Origin: Bacteroidales bacterium
GTDB taxonomy: Bacteria > Bacteroidota > Bacteroidia > Bacteroidales > VadinHA17
DNA length: 55,239 bases
NCBI GenBank assembly: GCA_011620595.1
Contig: WOYX01000001.1
Span: 1-55,239, forward strand
Direction of reading: 5' to 3'
The translations under genes were made by a program, and so were the position numbers. The notes beneath the pieces were generated by a model. The model was not told the DNA's origin. It did no database searches and was given only the letters and a program-made list of their open reading frames with translations. Below, piece by piece: positions 26,250-35,625 of this stretch. The stretch's first letter is position 1, and the number at the start of each line of letters is the position of its first letter.

Positions 26250-27206
26250 TTATGGTCTTGACAGAAAATCCAGCATCCTGTAATACTCCTCTTCCGTCAG
26301 GCTGTCTTCAAAATACCACAGAGGGTTCACATGTTCCCCGAAGAGGTCTATCTGGTAGTGCAGGTGGGGTCCGGAGGATACTCCCGTGTTACCGGAGATG
26401 GCTATCCGGTCACCGCGGGATACCTTGTCGCCCCTTTTGACCCGGCATTCACTCAGGTGGCCGTAGATGGTACGGTAGCCATAACCGTGGTCTATCACCA
26501 CCTTAATTCCGAACCCGTCATTGTCATTACCGGCATAATATACCGTGCCGTCACCCGTGGCATGCACCTCCGTGCCTACCGGACAACGGAAGTCCTGCCC
26601 GAAGTGCCACCTGGGCGACCCCAGCACCGGATGCTTCTCCCGGAACTTAAGGCCGTCGCCCAGCCTGATGTTGACCTCCACCGGCCTGATGTACGGCAGA
26701 TGTGCCCACATCTTCTTCCATTCGTCAGCTCTCTCTGTCAGCTCTGTCAGTGAGTTGTACTGGATATTGGTCTGGGTCTTGAGATCTTCAAATTTTGACC
26801 TTACTGACATCATCATGTCCGTGTTCATATAACCACTTAGGTCTCCGAACTTGAACGTACCGCCGGAGCCCCCTTCGGAAATATCTTCCGGAATCATTTC
26901 AAGGTCGAGAATAGCTCTGTAAGAACTGTTGTCACTGGCACGAAGGTCGGCAATGACTGCGGAAGAGTAATCGATTTTTCTTTCCAGCAGGGAGTAGCTG
27001 AGCTTTAGCTCTTCTATCTTCTGGGTAAGAAGCTCCTCCTTGGGGTCACCTGCTATCCGGTGAAAAATAAATGCATAAATGACTGTCAGTGCAACAGATA
27101 CGCCAAACCAGACCATGAAGCGAATGAGCTTCTCACTCAATCGCCGCCGGTGTTGCAGGTACTGCAGATTGGCTGCATCAAAAACGTAGTTCTTCCTTCT
27201 CGGCAT
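26250..27206 (-). CDS. M23 family metallopeptidase with membrane anchor and coiled coil (copy B)
   Basis: A 318-residue paralogue of the next gene with the same layout: membrane segment (about 32-50), coiled coil (55-110) and M23 domain with WHFGQDF and HLHYQI. The sequence before the first zinc ligand differs from copy A (the usual G-x-R-x-HP block is replaced by FREKHPVLGSPRWH), so substrate preference may differ. The two copies share the openings MP[KR][TR]K and a closing DxLTxDExYRML-like segment, indicating an old tandem duplication. It carries its own promoter (27249-27279) and is divergent from alaS. Confidence 0.9.
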   Translation of the reverse strand: MPRRKNYVFDAANLQYLQHRRRLSEKLIRFMVWFGVSVALTVIYAFIFHRIAGDPKEELLTQKIEELKLSYSLLERKIDYSSAVIADLRASDNSSYRAILDLEMIPEDISEGGSGGTFKFGDLSGYMNTDMMMSVRSKFEDLKTQTNIQYNSLTELTERADEWKKMWAHLPYIRPVEVNIRLGDGLKFREKHPVLGSPRWHFGQDFRCPVGTEVHATGDGTVYYAGNDNDGFGIKVVIDHGYGYRTIYGHLSECRVKRGDKVSRGDRIAISGNTGVSSGPHLHYQIDLFGEHVNPLWYFEDSLTEEEYYRMLDFLSRP

Positions 27207-27248
27207 CAGCAGTTCAACGGTTTGCCACTAAATTGGGTTGCTACCTGA

Positions 27249-27279
27249 CAAACGTAAAATAAATAAATTAATTTTACAA
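27249..27279 (-). promoter_or_regulatory. Putative promoter of M23 copy B (TTG, 20 bases, TACGTTTG)
   Basis: On the minus strand TTG (27279-27277) and TACGTTTG (27256-27249) are separated by 20 bases; the box ends 42 bases before the ATG at 27206. No equivalent box was found for alaS in the same gap. Confidence 0.6.
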
Positions 27280-27321
27280 GCCCGTAAAAATAAGAAAAAT
27301 CGCACAGGTTGCGGAGTCAGG

Positions 27322-29955
27322 ATGAAGGCAAACGAGATCAGGGAGCAGTTCCTCAGTTTTTTCCGTTCAAAAGAGCACATGATAGTGCCATCGGCCCCGA
27401 TGGTCATCAAGAATGACCCTACGCTGATGTTCACCAATGCAGGCATGAACCAGTTCAAGGATATCTTCCTGGGCAACCAGCCTGCCGTTTACAGGCGGGT
27501 CGCCAATTCACAGAAGTGTCTGCGGGTCTCCGGCAAGCACAATGATCTTGAGGAGGTAGGCCTTGATACCTACCACCATACCATGTTTGAGATGCTCGGC
27601 AACTGGTCGTTCGGTGACTACTTCAAAAAGGAGGCCATTGAATGGGCCTGGGAGTTCCTCACGGCTGTGCTGGGTATTCCGGTGGAAAGGATCTATGCCA
27701 CAGTCTTTGAAGGTGATTCTGAGCAGGATGTACCGAGGGACGATGAGGCAGCCGGTTACTGGAAGAGATGTTTCAGGGGGGCCGAAAACCATATTATAGA
27801 CGGATCCAAAAAAGACAACTTCTGGGAGATGGGTGACACCGGACCGTGCGGTCCCTGTTCGGAGATACATGTAGATCTGAGAAGCGACAGCGAGCGGGCG
27901 GAAAAACCGGGTCATCTGATGGTGAACACGGGCCATCCGCTGGTAATTGAGATATGGAACCTGGTCTTCATTCAATATAACCGCAGGGCAGGCGGCGAGC
28001 TGGAGCTGCTTCCGGCAAAACACGTTGACACAGGCATGGGTTTTGAACGTCTGTGCATGGTCATACAGAACAAAAAGTCAAATTATGACACTGACATCTT
28101 CCAGCCTCTCATAGCAGCCTCCGCCAGGGTAACCGGCAAACCGTACGGCGAGAATAATGAATGGGATACGGCCCACAGGGTCATCGCCGATCACCTCCGC
28201 ACGGTGGCATTTTCCATTGCCGACGGGCAGCTTCCGTCAAACAACAGGGCCGGCTATGTCATCAGAAGGATATTGCGGCGCGCCGTAAGATACGGTTACA
28301 CCTCACTCGGCATGAGAGAGCCCTTCATGTATAGCCTCCTGCCCACCCTGACGGAGACGATGGGCGGCCACTACCCCGAGCTGGCTACACAGCAAGGGAT
28401 AATCACCAGGGTCATTCGCGAAGAGGAGCAGGCATTCCTCAGAACATTAGGCAAGGGACTGAGGATGATCGAACGGAGGGTGGAGGCGCTGAAACAGAAC
28501 GGGGAAACCCTATTCCCTGGCAGCGATGCGTTTGAACTGTTTGACACCTACGGCTTCCCGGTGGACCTCACTCAGTTGATCCTCAGGGAGAACGGAATGA
28601 CACTTGATGAGGAGTCCTTCAGGGCTGAGCTCAATACCCAGAAGAACAGGTCCAGGGATGATGCTGCCGTATCGGCAGAAGACTGGGTGGTGCTGGAAGA
28701 TGCGGATAGTACCCTTTTTACAGGGTATGACCGCACTGAAGACAATGTCCGTATCGTCCGGTACCGCAGGGTAAGCTCACGGGGTAAGGAGACCGTCCAG
28801 CTGGTATTCGACCGCACACCCTTCTACGCCGAGTCAGGCGGCCAGACAGGCGACAAGGGCTATATCGCCTCGCAGGATGAGAAGATCATGATCACTGACA
28901 CTGTCAGGGAAAACAACCTTATATTACATATCGCCAGGCAGCTACCGAAAAACCCGTCAGCCGGCTTCCGCGCCGTTGTAGACAGCAGGGCAAGACGCGA
29001 TACTGCCCGTAATCATACTGCCACCCACCTTATGCACCACGCTCTGCGGGAGGTACTCGGCAGCCACGTTGAACAGAAGGGGTCGCTGGTGACGCCGGAG
29101 AGACTGAGATTCGACTTCAGCCACTTCAGGCAGATGACACAGGAAGAGGTAGCCGCTGTGGAGGAGAAGGTCAATGAGATGATAATGAATAACATCCCCT
29201 CCGTGGTGCATGATGATACGCCTTTTGATGAGGCCCTGGCCATGGGAGCCATAGCCCTCTTCGGGGAGAAGTACGGCGAGAAGGTCAGGGTGGTCTCCTT
29301 CGGTGACTCTGTTGAGCTGTGCGGCGGCACGCACGTAGCTGACACAGGATCCATAGGCCTTTTCAAGATAATATCCGAGGGTGCCGTAGCCGCAGGGGTG
29401 CGGCGCATAGAGGCCGTTACCGGCAAGGGTGCCCTGGCGTACCTCAACGGTAAGCTAAACAAACTGAATGAGATAACCGCAATGCTGAGGAGCACCGGAG
29501 ACCCGGCGGCCAACATCTCAAAGCTGATGGCTGAAAACAGCTCCCTGCGGCAGACGGTTGAGAGGATGCAGCACTGCGCGGCAGCTGATGCGGTGAAAAA
29601 ACTGGCTGCCGGTGCAGTGAATGCCGGCAACTGCAAAATCTATTCCGGGCTGCTTGCCGCCACCCCGGCCGAGACGTTGAGAAGCATCGCTCACCAGATC
29701 AGGCAGTCTGACGGCAGCAGTATCATAATCATCGGCTCTGCCGACGAAGGCAAGGCCTCCCTGCTGGTGGGACTGGGAGAAGAGGCTGCTGCATCGTCAG
29801 GAGTGAACGCCGTTGATATTATCAGGGCCGTCGCACCGGAGATAAGCGGCGGCGGCGGCGGACAGCCATTTATGGCCACCGCGGGAGGCAAGCGGCCGGA
29901 AGGACTCGAAGCTGCCATCGCAAAAGCCTTGGAGATGGTCAGAAAAGTACTGTAG
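27322..29955 (+). CDS. alaS: Alanyl-tRNA synthetase
   Basis: An 877-residue class II synthetase that charges tRNA-Ala. The N-terminal catalytic domain has FTNAGMNQFKDIFLG, RVANSQKCLRVSGKHNDLE and WEMGDTGPCGPCSEIH; the editing domain carries NHTATHLMHHAL and the zinc-site CGGTHV; the C-terminal oligomerisation domain has GGGGGQPFMATAGG. The frame is open to 27238, but ATG 27322 (MKANEIREQFLSFF) is the family start. Full length. It is divergent from the M23 genes and followed after 32 bases by a lipoprotein gene with its own promoter box. Confidence 0.96.
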   Translation: MKANEIREQFLSFFRSKEHMIVPSAPMVIKNDPTLMFTNAGMNQFKDIFLGNQPAVYRRVANSQKCLRVSGKHNDLEEVGLDTYHHTMFEMLGNWSFGDYFKKEAIEWAWEFLTAVLGIPVERIYATVFEGDSEQDVPRDDEAAGYWKRCFRGAENHIIDGSKKDNFWEMGDTGPCGPCSEIHVDLRSDSERAEKPGHLMVNTGHPLVIEIWNLVFIQYNRRAGGELELLPAKHVDTGMGFERLCMVIQNKKSNYDTDIFQPLIAASARVTGKPYGENNEWDTAHRVIADHLRTVAFSIADGQLPSNNRAGYVIRRILRRAVRYGYTSLGMREPFMYSLLPTLTETMGGHYPELATQQGIITRVIREEEQAFLRTLGKGLRMIERRVEALKQNGETLFPGSDAFELFDTYGFPVDLTQLILRENGMTLDEESFRAELNTQKNRSRDDAAVSAEDWVVLEDADSTLFTGYDRTEDNVRIVRYRRVSSRGKETVQLVFDRTPFYAESGGQTGDKGYIASQDEKIMITDTVRENNLILHIARQLPKNPSAGFRAVVDSRARRDTARNHTATHLMHHALREVLGSHVEQKGSLVTPERLRFDFSHFRQMTQEEVAAVEEKVNEMIMNNIPSVVHDDTPFDEALAMGAIALFGEKYGEKVRVVSFGDSVELCGGTHVADTGSIGLFKIISEGAVAAGVRRIEAVTGKGALAYLNGKLNKLNEITAMLRSTGDPAANISKLMAENSSLRQTVERMQHCAAADAVKKLAAGAVNAGNCKIYSGLLAATPAETLRSIAHQIRQSDGSSIIIIGSADEGKASLLVGLGEEAAASSGVNAVDIIRAVAPEISGGGGGQPFMATAGGKRPEGLEAAIAKALEMVRKVL

Positions 29956-29970
29956 GAGAGCTGAATTTTA

Positions 29971-29978
29971 TACCTTTG
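29971..29978 (+). promoter_or_regulatory. Putative -7 box (TACCTTTG) for the DUF6452 gene
   Basis: TACCTTTG matches TAnnTTTG and ends only nine bases before the ATG at 29988, implying a very short leader. No clear -33 TTG is seen. Confidence 0.4.
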
Positions 29979-29987
29979 ACAACCGTA

Positions 29988-30455
29988 ATGAGAGCTGTTC
30001 GCCAGATATCTGCCTGCGGCATTGCTGCAGTGATGGCTTTTGTCATCAGCTCCTGTTCAGTGCAGCCCTGTTATGAGGAGACTGACCCTATGATGAACAC
30101 TGTTCTGCTTGCCAGTGGTACCGGGGAGAGCGTCAGGGCTGACTCCCTGAGGGTACGCGGCGTCTCTGCAACTGACACCGTTGAGTTTGTTGATGCCAGG
30201 TCGGTAACATCCTTCTCTCTGCCTCTTGACCCGGCCAGTAACCTCTCCATGTTTTACATTACGGTCAACGGCATTCATGATACGGCTGTGATATACTATA
30301 CCCACCTGCCTCACCTTGTCTCCCCGGAGTGCGGATATACCTTTACAAGCAATATAACAGGCGTGGCAACCACTCACAATATTATTGATACTCTGATAAT
30401 TGAGAACAGCAAAGTGGATCTTGATGGCAAAAAGAACCTGCATCTCTTTTTTTAG
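29988..30455 (+). CDS. DUF6452 family lipoprotein
   Basis: A 155-residue predicted lipoprotein: signal peptide with lipobox FVISSC, then a small beta-rich domain containing CYEETDPMMNTVLLASG and ECGYTFTSNI. The frame opens at TTG 29976, but ATG 29988 lies just after a promoter box and gives the cleaner signal peptide. It resembles the Bacteroidota-only DUF6452 proteins, encoded next to DUF6048 proteins as here. No function is known. The 3' end overlaps the next gene by 32 bases. Confidence 0.75.
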   Translation: MRAVRQISACGIAAVMAFVISSCSVQPCYEETDPMMNTVLLASGTGESVRADSLRVRGVSATDTVEFVDARSVTSFSLPLDPASNLSMFYITVNGIHDTAVIYYTHLPHLVSPECGYTFTSNITGVATTHNIIDTLIIENSKVDLDGKKNLHLFF

Positions 30456-31188
30456 CCTCCTCCTCTTCCTGGCAGGCAGCAGGGCCGTGGCGCAGGATAC
30501 GGTGATGGTGCCGCTGCATCTCAGGGCCGGTTTCGATATTTCGGGACCAATGCTTAAGTTCGTGAACAAGGATCTTGTCAGTTACGGTCTCCTCACCTCT
30601 GTTGATATCACCGAAGCGGTTACCCTCAATGCCGGGTTGCGTTACTCCTCATTTCATACAGAACGGCACATTTATGATTTCAGCAGCCGCGGTCTGAGCA
30701 TAGTCACGGGTGCTGAATACAACTTCCTGAAGGCCAACGTATCGAAGGGGAAGTACTATGCGGGCATCGGTCTCCGTTACGGTCTCAGCCTCTATGCTGA
30801 GGAGGCTCCCGTCATCAGGTATACAAATGCCTGGGGAGAAGGGGTGTCGTCGATTCCTCTTTCACGCCACGCCGGCCATTACATTGAGATCACCCCGGGC
30901 TTCCGGACAGAGCTCTTCCGGGGAGTCACCATCGGGTGGAACCTTTACATGAGGCTGCTGATCAGCGCAGGAGCTGGCAAGGATCTCAAACCTGTATGGA
31001 TGCCGGGCTACGGACCCGCCACTAAAGGCATGGCAACGGCTGCTGAATATTATGTTTCATTCTCCATCCCCTACAAAAGGAAAAAGGTCATAATAATGCC
31101 TAAAACTGAAGACCCGGAATATGAAGACGAGGGTGAACCGGTCACGGCTCCCCCGGGAACACCGTCAGGCTTCGGTGGAGGACGGTAA
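30424..31188 (+). CDS. DUF6048 family outer-membrane protein
   Basis: A 254-residue protein with a signal peptide (SFFSLLLFLAGSRAVAQ) followed by amphipathic beta strands (LRAGFDISGPML, ITEAVTLNAGLRYSSF, YYAGIGLRYGLSLY), as in small outer-membrane barrels, and a charged, proline-rich tail (PEYEDEGEPVTAPPG). It matches DUF6048, the regular partner of DUF6452. ATG 30424 is chosen because it opens the signal peptide (MAKRTCISF). It overlaps the upstream lipoprotein gene, so the two are translationally linked, and its end overlaps the convergent symporter gene by 24 bases. Confidence 0.75.
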   Translation: MAKRTCISFFSLLLFLAGSRAVAQDTVMVPLHLRAGFDISGPMLKFVNKDLVSYGLLTSVDITEAVTLNAGLRYSSFHTERHIYDFSSRGLSIVTGAEYNFLKANVSKGKYYAGIGLRYGLSLYAEEAPVIRYTNAWGEGVSSIPLSRHAGHYIEITPGFRTELFRGVTIGWNLYMRLLISAGAGKDLKPVWMPGYGPATKGMATAAEYYVSFSIPYKRKKVIIMPKTEDPEYEDEGEPVTAPPGTPSGFGGGR

Positions 31189-32634
31189 TTTCTTCCTGTG
31201 ACTGAAGATCAGCAGTCCCATAAAGGTCAGGAACCCGTTTACCAGAAGCATCTCAAATCCGAACTGGTAACCGTTGAACAGCTCTTCCGAGAAGATATTG
31301 AGAACATAGCAGATGATCGGGGAAATGATGGCTATCCAGGGCGTAACCCTGTCATTGACATGCAGTTTAGTGAATAGGCCGAAAGTATAGAGGCCTAGCA
31401 GCGGCCCGTAGGTATAGCCGGCAATGGTAAAGAGCTTGTCAATTATTGCCCTGTTGTTCATCTGCTTGAAGATCAGGATGCAGATAAAGAACACCAGGGC
31501 GAAGGCGATATGAACTGAATATCTTATCCTCGTCTTCCTGCGGTCATTCATCACCGTGTTCTTCTCCAGCCCCAGGAAGTCTATGCTGAAGGATGTGGTC
31601 AGCGAGGTAAGAGCTCCGTCGGCACTCGGAAAAGCCGCTGATATGAGCCCTAGCAGGAAGACCACCCCCGCTGCCGGCCCCAGGTATCTGAATGCTATCG
31701 TCGGGAAGAGATCGTCGGTCATGGCAACAGTCACACCCTTCTCTGCGGCATAGAACACCAGGAAGGCACCCAGTACCAGGAACATAAATACCACAACCAT
31801 GTTTATGGAGCTGAAGGTGAACATATTCTTCTGCGCGTCCTTGAGACGGCTGATGCTGAGGTTCTTTTGCATCATCTCCTGGTCAAGCCCCGTCATGGTA
31901 ATGGTTATGAACATGCCACTGAAGAACTGCTTTATAAAATGGCGCGGATGATTCCAGTCAGTTATGACCACCCTGGAAAGGTCGCTCTCAAACAGGTCTC
32001 CCATAAGGCTCTTTATCGGAGTCCCGAGATCTTTGCTGATGTAGTAGACAGAGAGCACCACAGCAAGCAGCATAAAGGTTGTCTGCAGGGTATCGGTCCA
32101 GATGATCGTCCGGATACCCCCCTTGAGCGTGTAGGCAATGATGAGTGCTATAAATATCAGCACATTGACCCAGAAGGGAATATTCCATGCGTCAAACACA
32201 AATATCTGCAGCACATTTATTACAAGGAACATGCGCAGGGAGGCACCCAGCACCCTGGATATGATGAAGAATCCGGCTCCGGTCTTGTAGGACCAGAACC
32301 CGAACCGCTGTTCAAGGTAACCATATATTGACGTCAGCTTAAGCCGGTAATAGAGCGGCAGCAACACCAGGGCAATCACAATATAACCGAAGAAGTAGCC
32401 GAAGACCACCATCATGTATGAAAACTGAGTCTCCCCCACCCATCCGGGCACCGACATGAATGTCACGCCCGAAAGGGATGCCCCGATCATGCCGTAGGCA
32501 ACCACAAACCATGGAGAGGCCTTGTTTCCATTATAGAAAGACTGGTGATTGGCCTTGCGCGCGGTGAAGAAGGTCACGGCGAAGAGCATCACGGTGTAGG
32601 CCAGAAAGATGAAAAATATAAGCGTTGGTGTCAT
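31165..32634 (-). CDS. Sodium:solute symporter (SSS family)
   Basis: A 489-residue inner-membrane transporter with about 13 hydrophobic helices. The family pattern is visible in NHQSFYNGNKASPWFVVAYG, GASLSGVTFMSVPGWVG, KGGIRTIIWTDTLQTTFML (SSS signature region) and ISAAFPSADGALTSL, which holds the Ser/Asp sodium-site residues of the LeuT fold. The substrate is not predictable; sialic acid, sugars, proline and others occur in this family. ATG 32634 is preferred to an upstream TTG (32655). It is divergent from recR. Confidence 0.88.
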   Translation of the reverse strand: MTPTLIFFIFLAYTVMLFAVTFFTARKANHQSFYNGNKASPWFVVAYGMIGASLSGVTFMSVPGWVGETQFSYMMVVFGYFFGYIVIALVLLPLYYRLKLTSIYGYLEQRFGFWSYKTGAGFFIISRVLGASLRMFLVINVLQIFVFDAWNIPFWVNVLIFIALIIAYTLKGGIRTIIWTDTLQTTFMLLAVVLSVYYISKDLGTPIKSLMGDLFESDLSRVVITDWNHPRHFIKQFFSGMFITITMTGLDQEMMQKNLSISRLKDAQKNMFTFSSINMVVVFMFLVLGAFLVFYAAEKGVTVAMTDDLFPTIAFRYLGPAAGVVFLLGLISAAFPSADGALTSLTTSFSIDFLGLEKNTVMNDRRKTRIRYSVHIAFALVFFICILIFKQMNNRAIIDKLFTIAGYTYGPLLGLYTFGLFTKLHVNDRVTPWIAIISPIICYVLNIFSEELFNGYQFGFEMLLVNGFLTFMGLLIFSHRKKLPSSTEA

Positions 32635-32687
32635 TGTTGAAAAGAGTGTCTGCAAGAATAATAAAAAGTTCGGAGATAAAAGTTATC

Positions 32688-32700
32688 AACCTGACAGGTT
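32688..32700. repeat. Perfect palindrome AACCTG-A-CAGGTT between the symporter and recR
   Basis: A 13-base palindrome with one central base lies 54 bases upstream of the symporter ATG and 41 upstream of the recR ATG. It could be an operator or a dispersed intergenic motif. Confidence 0.5.
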
Positions 32701-32718
32701 TGGGGGATTAATTTGATT

Positions 32719-32726
32719 TATTTTTG
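32719..32726 (+). promoter_or_regulatory. Putative -7 box (TATTTTTG) for recR
   Basis: TATTTTTG matches TAnnTTTG and ends 15 bases before ATG 32742. A TTTG upstream (32699-32702) is at a short 16-base spacing. Confidence 0.45.
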
Positions 32727-32741
32727 CCACAAAGCCTATAT

Positions 32742-33368
32742 ATGTCAGCGAACTTCCCCTCAAAACTGCTGGAAGAGGCTGTGAATGAGTTCGCATCTCT
32801 TCCGGGCATAGGCCGCAAGACAGCCTTCAGGCTTGTCATGCATCTGCTTCGCCGCGACAGCGGAGAGGTGCGCCGTTTCGGAGAGACGGTGATGAAGCTG
32901 CGCGATGAAGTATGTTACTGCAGTGTGTGTCACGGCATCAGTGATACGCCGGTATGCAGTATCTGCAGCTCAGGCTCAAGGGACAGATCGGTAATCTGCG
33001 TGGTCGAAAGCGTGCAGGATGTCATGGCTGTTGAGAACACCAGACAGTACCGGGGGTTGTACCATGTGCTTGGAGGAATCATCTCACCGGTCGACGGCAT
33101 CGGTCCGTCAGATCTCACCATCAACAGTCTGGAGGAGAGGGTGCGCGAAGGCGGAGTGCAGGAGGTCATCCTCGCCCTCAGCACCACCATGGAGGGTGAC
33201 ACTACCAACTTCTATATCAGCAAACGCCTATCGGGCTGCGATCTCCGTCTTACCACCCTGGCCCGCGGAGTGGCTATCGGCGATATACTGGAATATACCG
33301 ATGAGATCACCCTGGGCCAGTCCATCATCAATCGCCAGCCTTTCTCCACACAGCAGGGACGCCAGTGA
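32742..33368 (+). CDS. recR: Recombination mediator protein RecR
   Basis: A 208-residue DNA-repair protein that, with RecF/RecO, loads RecA at gaps. It shows the helix-hairpin-helix [12 protein letters not shown], the C4 zinc finger with cysteines in [20 protein letters not shown], and the Toprim domain ([42 protein letters not shown]). The frame is open to a TTG at 32724, but that codon lies inside the promoter box, so ATG 32742 is the start. Full length. Confidence 0.95.
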   Translation: MSANFPSKLLEEAVNEFASLPGIGRKTAFRLVMHLLRRDSGEVRRFGETVMKLRDEVCYCSVCHGISDTPVCSICSSGSRDRSVICVVESVQDVMAVENTRQYRGLYHVLGGIISPVDGIGPSDLTINSLEERVREGGVQEVILALSTTMEGDTTNFYISKRLSGCDLRLTTLARGVAIGDILEYTDEITLGQSIINRQPFSTQQGRQ

Positions 33369-33463
33369 CCCGCCGGCAGACGGAATCCATTAAAATTTCC
33401 AGATGTCATTTTTTTTATTCTGAAAATCTTGCTTAATTTGATAAAAATCAATACCCGGCGCCC

Positions 33464-34672
33464 ATGACCTTCGACAGATTTTTTTCGGGTTCATCGCAAA
33501 TGATGAAGAAGTCATCCATCCGTGAAATCCTCAAGCTCACGCAGCAGCCTGAGATGATATCGTTTGCCGGGGGTCTTCCCTCTCCCGACTCATTCCCGAT
33601 AGATGACATAAGGCAGATAGCCTGTGAGGTGCTTGAGGAAGACGGCAAGGCTGCCCTTCAGTACGGCACCACCGAGGGTGACATAAAGCTGCGCACCCTC
33701 CTCGCCAAACGGCACCTGAATGACGGGCTGGACATCTCCCCCGAAAATATCGTCATTACCACCGGCTCGCAACAGGCCCTCGACCTCTGCGGCAAGCTTT
33801 TCATTGACAAGGGGGATGTGGTCATCTGCGGACTCCCCTCCTACCTCGGGGGACTCAATGCCTTCTCAAACTACGGTGCAATCCTTAAAGGCATTCCTCT
33901 TGACAGTGAGGGCATGCACCCCGGGCTGTTGGAAGAGACCATCATAAACCTTAAAAAGGAAGGCAGAATAATCAAGTTCATTTACATAATCCCCGATTTC
34001 CAGAATCCCGCCGGTGTGACTCTGCCCCGTTCACGGCGCCTTGATATAATATCGGTGGCAGAGAGACATGACCTGTTGATCGTGGAAGACAGCCCCTACC
34101 GCGAGGTACGCTTTGAAGGCACTCCCGAGCCACTCATGGCATCACTCGACAGATCCGGCAGGGTGATAACCCTCTTTACCTTCTCAAAGATCCTCGCCCC
34201 GGGATTCAGACTGGCATGGGTCACCGGTCACCCGCAGATCATTGATAAGATCGTTACTGCCAAACAGTCTGCCGACCTCTGCTCTCCACCGCTGATACAA
34301 AAGATTGCAGCACGGTATATTGAAAAGGGACTCCTCGACGTTAACCTGAAGAAGACGGTTGAACTCTACCGACAGCGACGTGATTATATGATCAGCTGCT
34401 TCCGGGAGTTCATGCCGGAGGGTGTGACATGGACCGAGCCCTCGGGCGGAATGTTCCTCTTTGTTACACTGCCTCCGTCAATTGATGCTACGATGCTGCT
34501 CGAAAAGGCCATCATGAAAAAAGTTGCCTTTGTCAGCGGCTCGGCATTCTATTGTAACAGCGAAGGGCATAATACAATGAGAATAAACTTTTCCTTCGCA
34601 GATAAAAATGACACCTGCGAGGGGGTCCGCAGGCTGGCCGCAACCATAAGGGAGGAGATGGACCGGGCCTGA
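33464..34672 (+). CDS. PLP-dependent aminotransferase, 2-aminoadipate/LysN-like
   Basis: A 402-residue fold-type I aminotransferase. Signatures are ISFAGGLPSPDSFP, TTGSQQALDLCGKLF, YIIPDFQNPAGVT, LIVEDSPYREVRF and the PLP-lysine block FTFSKILAPGFRLAWVTG (Lys in FSKIL); the C-terminus ends with SGSAFYCNSEGHNTMRINFS. It lacks the GntR DNA-binding domain of MocR proteins, so it is a free enzyme. Members transaminate 2-aminoadipate, leucine or aromatic amino acids; the exact substrate cannot be read. A glycosyltransferase follows five bases later. Confidence 0.9.
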   Translation: MTFDRFFSGSSQMMKKSSIREILKLTQQPEMISFAGGLPSPDSFPIDDIRQIACEVLEEDGKAALQYGTTEGDIKLRTLLAKRHLNDGLDISPENIVITTGSQQALDLCGKLFIDKGDVVICGLPSYLGGLNAFSNYGAILKGIPLDSEGMHPGLLEETIINLKKEGRIIKFIYIIPDFQNPAGVTLPRSRRLDIISVAERHDLLIVEDSPYREVRFEGTPEPLMASLDRSGRVITLFTFSKILAPGFRLAWVTGHPQIIDKIVTAKQSADLCSPPLIQKIAARYIEKGLLDVNLKKTVELYRQRRDYMISCFREFMPEGVTWTEPSGGMFLFVTLPPSIDATMLLEKAIMKKVAFVSGSAFYCNSEGHNTMRINFSFADKNDTCEGVRRLAATIREEMDRA

Positions 34673-34677
34673 AACCG

Positions 34678-35538
34678 ATGGAGCTCTCGGCAGTTATCGT
34701 CTCCTACAATGTCCGTGATTACCTGAAGCAGGCTCTGTTGTCACTGGTCAGGGCAGCAGAGGGCATTCCTTACGAGATAACCGTTGTTGATAACGCCTCT
34801 TCCGACGGGTCGGCAGAGATGGTGAGGGATGAATTCAGCTACGTCAGACTTATCGTTTCCGTCACCAACGAAGGATATGCGGCGGCATGCAACAGGGGCA
34901 TAAGGGTCTCCTCCGGCGATTTTGTACTGATACTCAATCCCGATACCGTGGTTGCCCCTGACGCTCTGACCCATGCCCTGGCATTCATGCATGGCCACCC
35001 CGATGCCGGTGCCGCCGGGGCCAGGATGACAGACGGCAACGGAAAGTTCCTTCCGGAGTCCAAAAGAGGATTTCCCTCACCGATGACATCTCTCTTCAGG
35101 CTCAGCGGTCTTGGCAGACTCTTCCCGCGTTCTCCGCTCTTCAACGCATACTACCTCGGCCACCTCCCGGAAAAAGAGACATGCAGGGCCGATATCCTAA
35201 CCGGCGCCTTTATGCTTCTGCGCAGAAAGGCTCTTGATGATGCCGGACTCTTTGACACTTCCTTCTTTATGTACGGTGAAGATATCGATTTGAGCTGGCG
35301 CATCAGGAAGGCGGGGTGGTTCAACTACTACCTGCCTGATGTACATATTGTCCATTACAAGGGCAGAAGCCCCTTCGCTGACAGCGAGAGCAGGATAAGA
35401 CACTTCTGCGGAGCCATGAAAATCTTTGCCGTCAAACACCTCGGCCGCGGATGGCACCTGCCTGTCAAAGCTGCCGTGACACTGATTGAAAAATCGAAAA
35501 TAGTGCTGCTGCTCACGACACGGTTGATTAAAAAGTGA
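34678..35538 (+). CDS. Glycosyltransferase family 2
   Basis: A 286-residue GT-A enzyme. Motifs are LSAVIVSYNVRDYL, VVDNASSDGSAEMV, LILNPDTVV (DxD-like), ILTGAFMLLRRKAL and FMYGEDIDLSWRIRKAGW. It resembles O-antigen and rhamnosyl-type transferases and has no clear membrane span. It starts five bases after the aminotransferase gene and is probably co-transcribed, although the two have no obvious biochemical link. The substrate is unknown. Confidence 0.88.
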   Translation: MELSAVIVSYNVRDYLKQALLSLVRAAEGIPYEITVVDNASSDGSAEMVRDEFSYVRLIVSVTNEGYAAACNRGIRVSSGDFVLILNPDTVVAPDALTHALAFMHGHPDAGAAGARMTDGNGKFLPESKRGFPSPMTSLFRLSGLGRLFPRSPLFNAYYLGHLPEKETCRADILTGAFMLLRRKALDDAGLFDTSFFMYGEDIDLSWRIRKAGWFNYYLPDVHIVHYKGRSPFADSESRIRHFCGAMKIFAVKHLGRGWHLPVKAAVTLIEKSKIVLLLTTRLIKK

Positions 35539-35625
35539 CCTCTGTTGTTAAAAAGGAATATATTGGCTCACGGCTGTTTCAATATTTCAATTATATTAGT
35601 CTCTTTAAGAAAACCAATTATCTGA

